From: SZUA-430 sp964638635
GTDB lineage: Bacteria > Pseudomonadota > Alphaproteobacteria > Micropepsales > Micropepsaceae
Assembly (NCBI GenBank): GCA_964638635.1
Contig: CAZXAQ010000008.1
Span: 20,178 to 84,177, forward strand
Direction: 5' to 3'
Length of the DNA stretch: 64,000 nucleotides
Shown here: positions 63,903 through 64,000 of the stretch, in pieces
Layout: every line of letters begins with the position of its first letter
Position numbering within the stretch: position 1 is the first letter of the stretch
The notes under the pieces: model-generated
Told to the model about the DNA's origin: nothing
The model's database searches: none
What the model saw: the letters and a program-made list of their open reading frames with translations, nothing else
Program-made: the position numbers and the translations under genes

Positions 63903-64000
63903 TTAGACGAACGTGAAGTCGTCTGCGCCCATGGAGGCGAGTGTCGTGTTGAGGAGGAGGATGTCTGTGGTGGCGAAGTCGATGAGGACATCGGCGCCGG
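63903..64000 (-). CDS. C-terminal end of an RTX-type/calcium-binding secreted protein (partial)
   Basis: The minus-strand frame enters at the right edge and stops at 63905-63903. The visible 31 residues include VLIDFATTDILLL and end SMGADDFTFV. The pattern of a short Asp-rich strand pair followed by AxDFxFV at the extreme C-terminus is typical of type I secreted RTX or hemolysin-type proteins. The repeats themselves lie outside the window, so the call rests on the tail alone. Confidence 0.6.
   Translation of the reverse strand, partial: GADVLIDFATTDILLLNTTLASMGADDFTFV

Overview
The window is GC-rich, gene-dense chromosomal DNA that looks alphaproteobacterial. The markers are a class II DAHP synthase, a separate cimA, a GnnA/GnnB-like pair, an EcfG-like ECF sigma promoter, overlapping ATGA/TGATG gene junctions and tRNA genes with encoded CCA. 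I cannot place it below class from sequence alone. I see no insertion sequence, integrase, prophage or CRISPR array.

Layout. 1-2.5 kb: the 5' end of a response regulator, an RTX calcium-binding protein with its terminator, and TerC. 2.5-10 kb: tRNA-Val, gph, glmU-glmS, a PAQR/hemolysin III protein, rpiA and class II DAHP synthase. 10-14.2 kb: a membrane-anchored unknown and two tandem short-passenger autotransporters, each with a clear terminator. 14.2-18.7 kb: two paralogous MDR-type NADP oxidoreductases, then a Gfo/Idh/MocA oxidoreductase and a DegT aminotransferase that resemble the GnnA/GnnB lipid A diaminosugar pair. 18.7-26.4 kb: nadE, gltX, cysS (with an internal composition change), cimA and a sphingosine-1-phosphate-lyase-like enzyme. 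26.4-32.8 kb: rarD, a LOG-family protein, cytochrome c' and a diheme cytochrome c, a LysM protein and an Atm1-like ABC exporter.

32.8-42.4 kb is a metal and efflux block. It holds an FTR1 permease read through in frame into a signal-peptide/beta-strand domain, a cupredoxin behind a Fur-like box, CsoR divergent from a Cu-ATPase over a perfect CsoR-type palindrome, a DUF411 protein, and an RND pump with its adaptor. 42.4-47.5 kb is a FecR-domain protein with a structured leader, followed by a 1338-residue autotransporter.

47.7-58.7 kb holds the most interesting locus: an unknown membrane protein, a GNAT enzyme, a free-standing CqsA-like alpha-oxoamine synthase, a single polypeptide joining an RND/MMPL exporter to a second CqsA domain, a LolA-like periplasmic protein, an outer-membrane beta-barrel protein, and a hybrid kinase whose membrane domain closely resembles Vibrio CqsS. 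I read this as an alpha-hydroxyketone quorum-sensing locus: signal synthase, synthase-coupled exporter, envelope partners and a receptor with its own HPt domain.

58.7-64 kb: an ECF sigma/anti-sigma pair, a divergent S8 protease with an Asp/Gly/Ser-rich region, a membrane-anchored unknown, tRNA-Gln, a saccharopine-dehydrogenase-like reductase, a 56-codon photolyase remnant, and the 3' end of another RTX-type gene with its terminator. Starts were chosen by Shine-Dalgarno position, overlap with the upstream gene and known N-termini; several are GTG or TTG. Family assignments come from motif recognition, and no database search was run.
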